Assembly (NCBI GenBank): GCA_934141615.1
Contig: CAKPCM010000014.1
Span: 1-22,355, forward strand
DNA from: an uncultured Bacilli bacterium
Lineage (GTDB): Bacteria; Bacillota_I; Bacilli_A; RF39; UBA660
Direction of reading: 5' to 3'
DNA length: 22,355 bases
Shown here in pieces: positions 22,104-22,355 of this stretch (positions are counted from its first letter, which is position 1; each line of letters starts with the position of its first letter). The notes beneath the pieces are model-generated. The model saw only the letters and a list, made by a program, of their open reading frames with translations, made no database searches and was not told the DNA's origin. A program made the translations under genes and the position numbers.

Positions 22104-22164
22104 GAAAAGATATGCAAAAAATAAGTGTTCTGCTAAGATAAAATTGTTTTTCTGCATACTTTTC
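22104..22164. repeat. long imperfect inverted repeat in the intergenic region
   Basis: GAAAAG (22104-22109), TATGCA (22111-22116) and AAAAA (22117-22121) pair with CTTTTC (22159-22164), TGCATA (22153-22158) and TTTTT (22147-22151). That is 17 bp with two single-base bulges and a 25-nt loop. It contains no coding sequence. It could be an RNA structure, a two-way terminator or a remnant of a small mobile element. Confidence 0.5.
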
Positions 22165-22225
22165 AATACAAAAAACTAATTTGTAATAAATATCCTTTTA
22201 GGCTATAGTAAGGCCTTGAGGGGAG

Positions 22226-22355
22226 ATGATAAAATAAATAAATTAGAAGAAGGAAAAGTAATACCAATGACATATGATTATGTCTTTAAAAGCGTTTTAA
22301 GTGAAAACAAAGAATATCTAGCAAGAATACTAAGTAATATACTAAATATAGATAA
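22226..22355 (+). CDS. PD-(D/E)XK nuclease-type transposase, 5' end only, possible frameshift near the start
   Basis: The frame covering 22216-22355 reads DKINKLEEGKVIPMTYDYVF and then KSVLSENKEYLARILSNIL. This resembles the N-terminus of the Rpn/PD-(D/E)XK transposase-like nuclease family (PDDEXK_2). A strong GAGGGGAG site points to ATG 22226, but that ATG is in another frame and stops after three codons. One extra A in the A run at 22231-22234 would join it to the conserved frame. As written, the usable start is ATG 22267 (MTYDYVF) or TTG 22216. The gene runs past the window, so the catalytic residues are not visible. Confidence 0.55.

Noticed and set aside
1..22355. Mycoplasma-type code (TGA = Trp)
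   Set aside because: Trp is TGG in all conserved proteins and TGA ends walJ and the phosphoesterase gene.
1..22355. CRISPR arrays, tRNA or rRNA genes
   Set aside because: No regularly spaced direct repeats, no tRNA acceptor/T-loop signatures and no rRNA-like stretches were seen by eye.

Overview
The window is AT-rich bacterial chromosome (roughly 30% GC by eye). It uses strong purine-rich Shine-Dalgarno sites, TTTACA/TTGACA-17-TATAAT promoters, hairpin plus T-run terminators, and the standard bacterial code: TGA is a real stop in several genes and Trp is TGG. Gene content and order point to a low-GC Bacillota, probably an uncultured Bacilli/Erysipelotrichia-type lineage such as the RF39-like group. 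The taxonomic placement is inference. The cell has a wall (an M23 endopeptidase and a FemAB-type bridge enzyme), so it is not a true mollicute. It also carries the spore-coat gene gerQ.

Layout. 1-685 holds a possible leftward gene start at the edge and an ORF interrupted by one in-frame TAA. 698-8010 is the conserved origin-proximal housekeeping block: ychF plus a small gene; rpsF-ssb-rpsR behind an S6:S18-type leader; then rplI-dnaB-M23/LysM/G5 peptidase-walJ-rlmH with tight or overlapping junctions. 8010-9480 carries an endonuclease/exonuclease/phosphatase-fold enzyme and ung, closed by a terminator shared with a convergent LemA-like gene. gerQ lies next on the minus strand and diverges from pduL, which is followed by a FemAB-family transferase. 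A 52-codon gene and dusB follow.

13700-17240 is the most unusual part. Two translationally coupled membrane genes look like the two halves of a YfcC-type transporter; one half ends in a histone-H1-like basic tail and the other starts with a TM2 domain. Next to them, two genes share a small beta-rich domain, and the first is preceded by a promoter whose spacer contains a run of nine G, a likely phase-variable switch.

17300-21482 has a ClpC whose second ATPase module looks catalytically degenerate, then a 44-codon gene, cysS and a 97-codon gene. This looks like a compressed version of the clpC-to-cysS cluster of Bacilli. A CmpB-type membrane protein follows; its start codon sits inside the loop of a terminator-like hairpin. 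The right edge holds the beginning of a PD-(D/E)XK transposase-type nuclease gene that may carry a frameshift near its start.

No rRNA, tRNA, CRISPR array, intact insertion sequence or prophage was seen. The likeliest new biology is the split transporter, the poly-G promoter with its gene pair, the degenerate ClpC module and the hairpin over the CmpB-family start.
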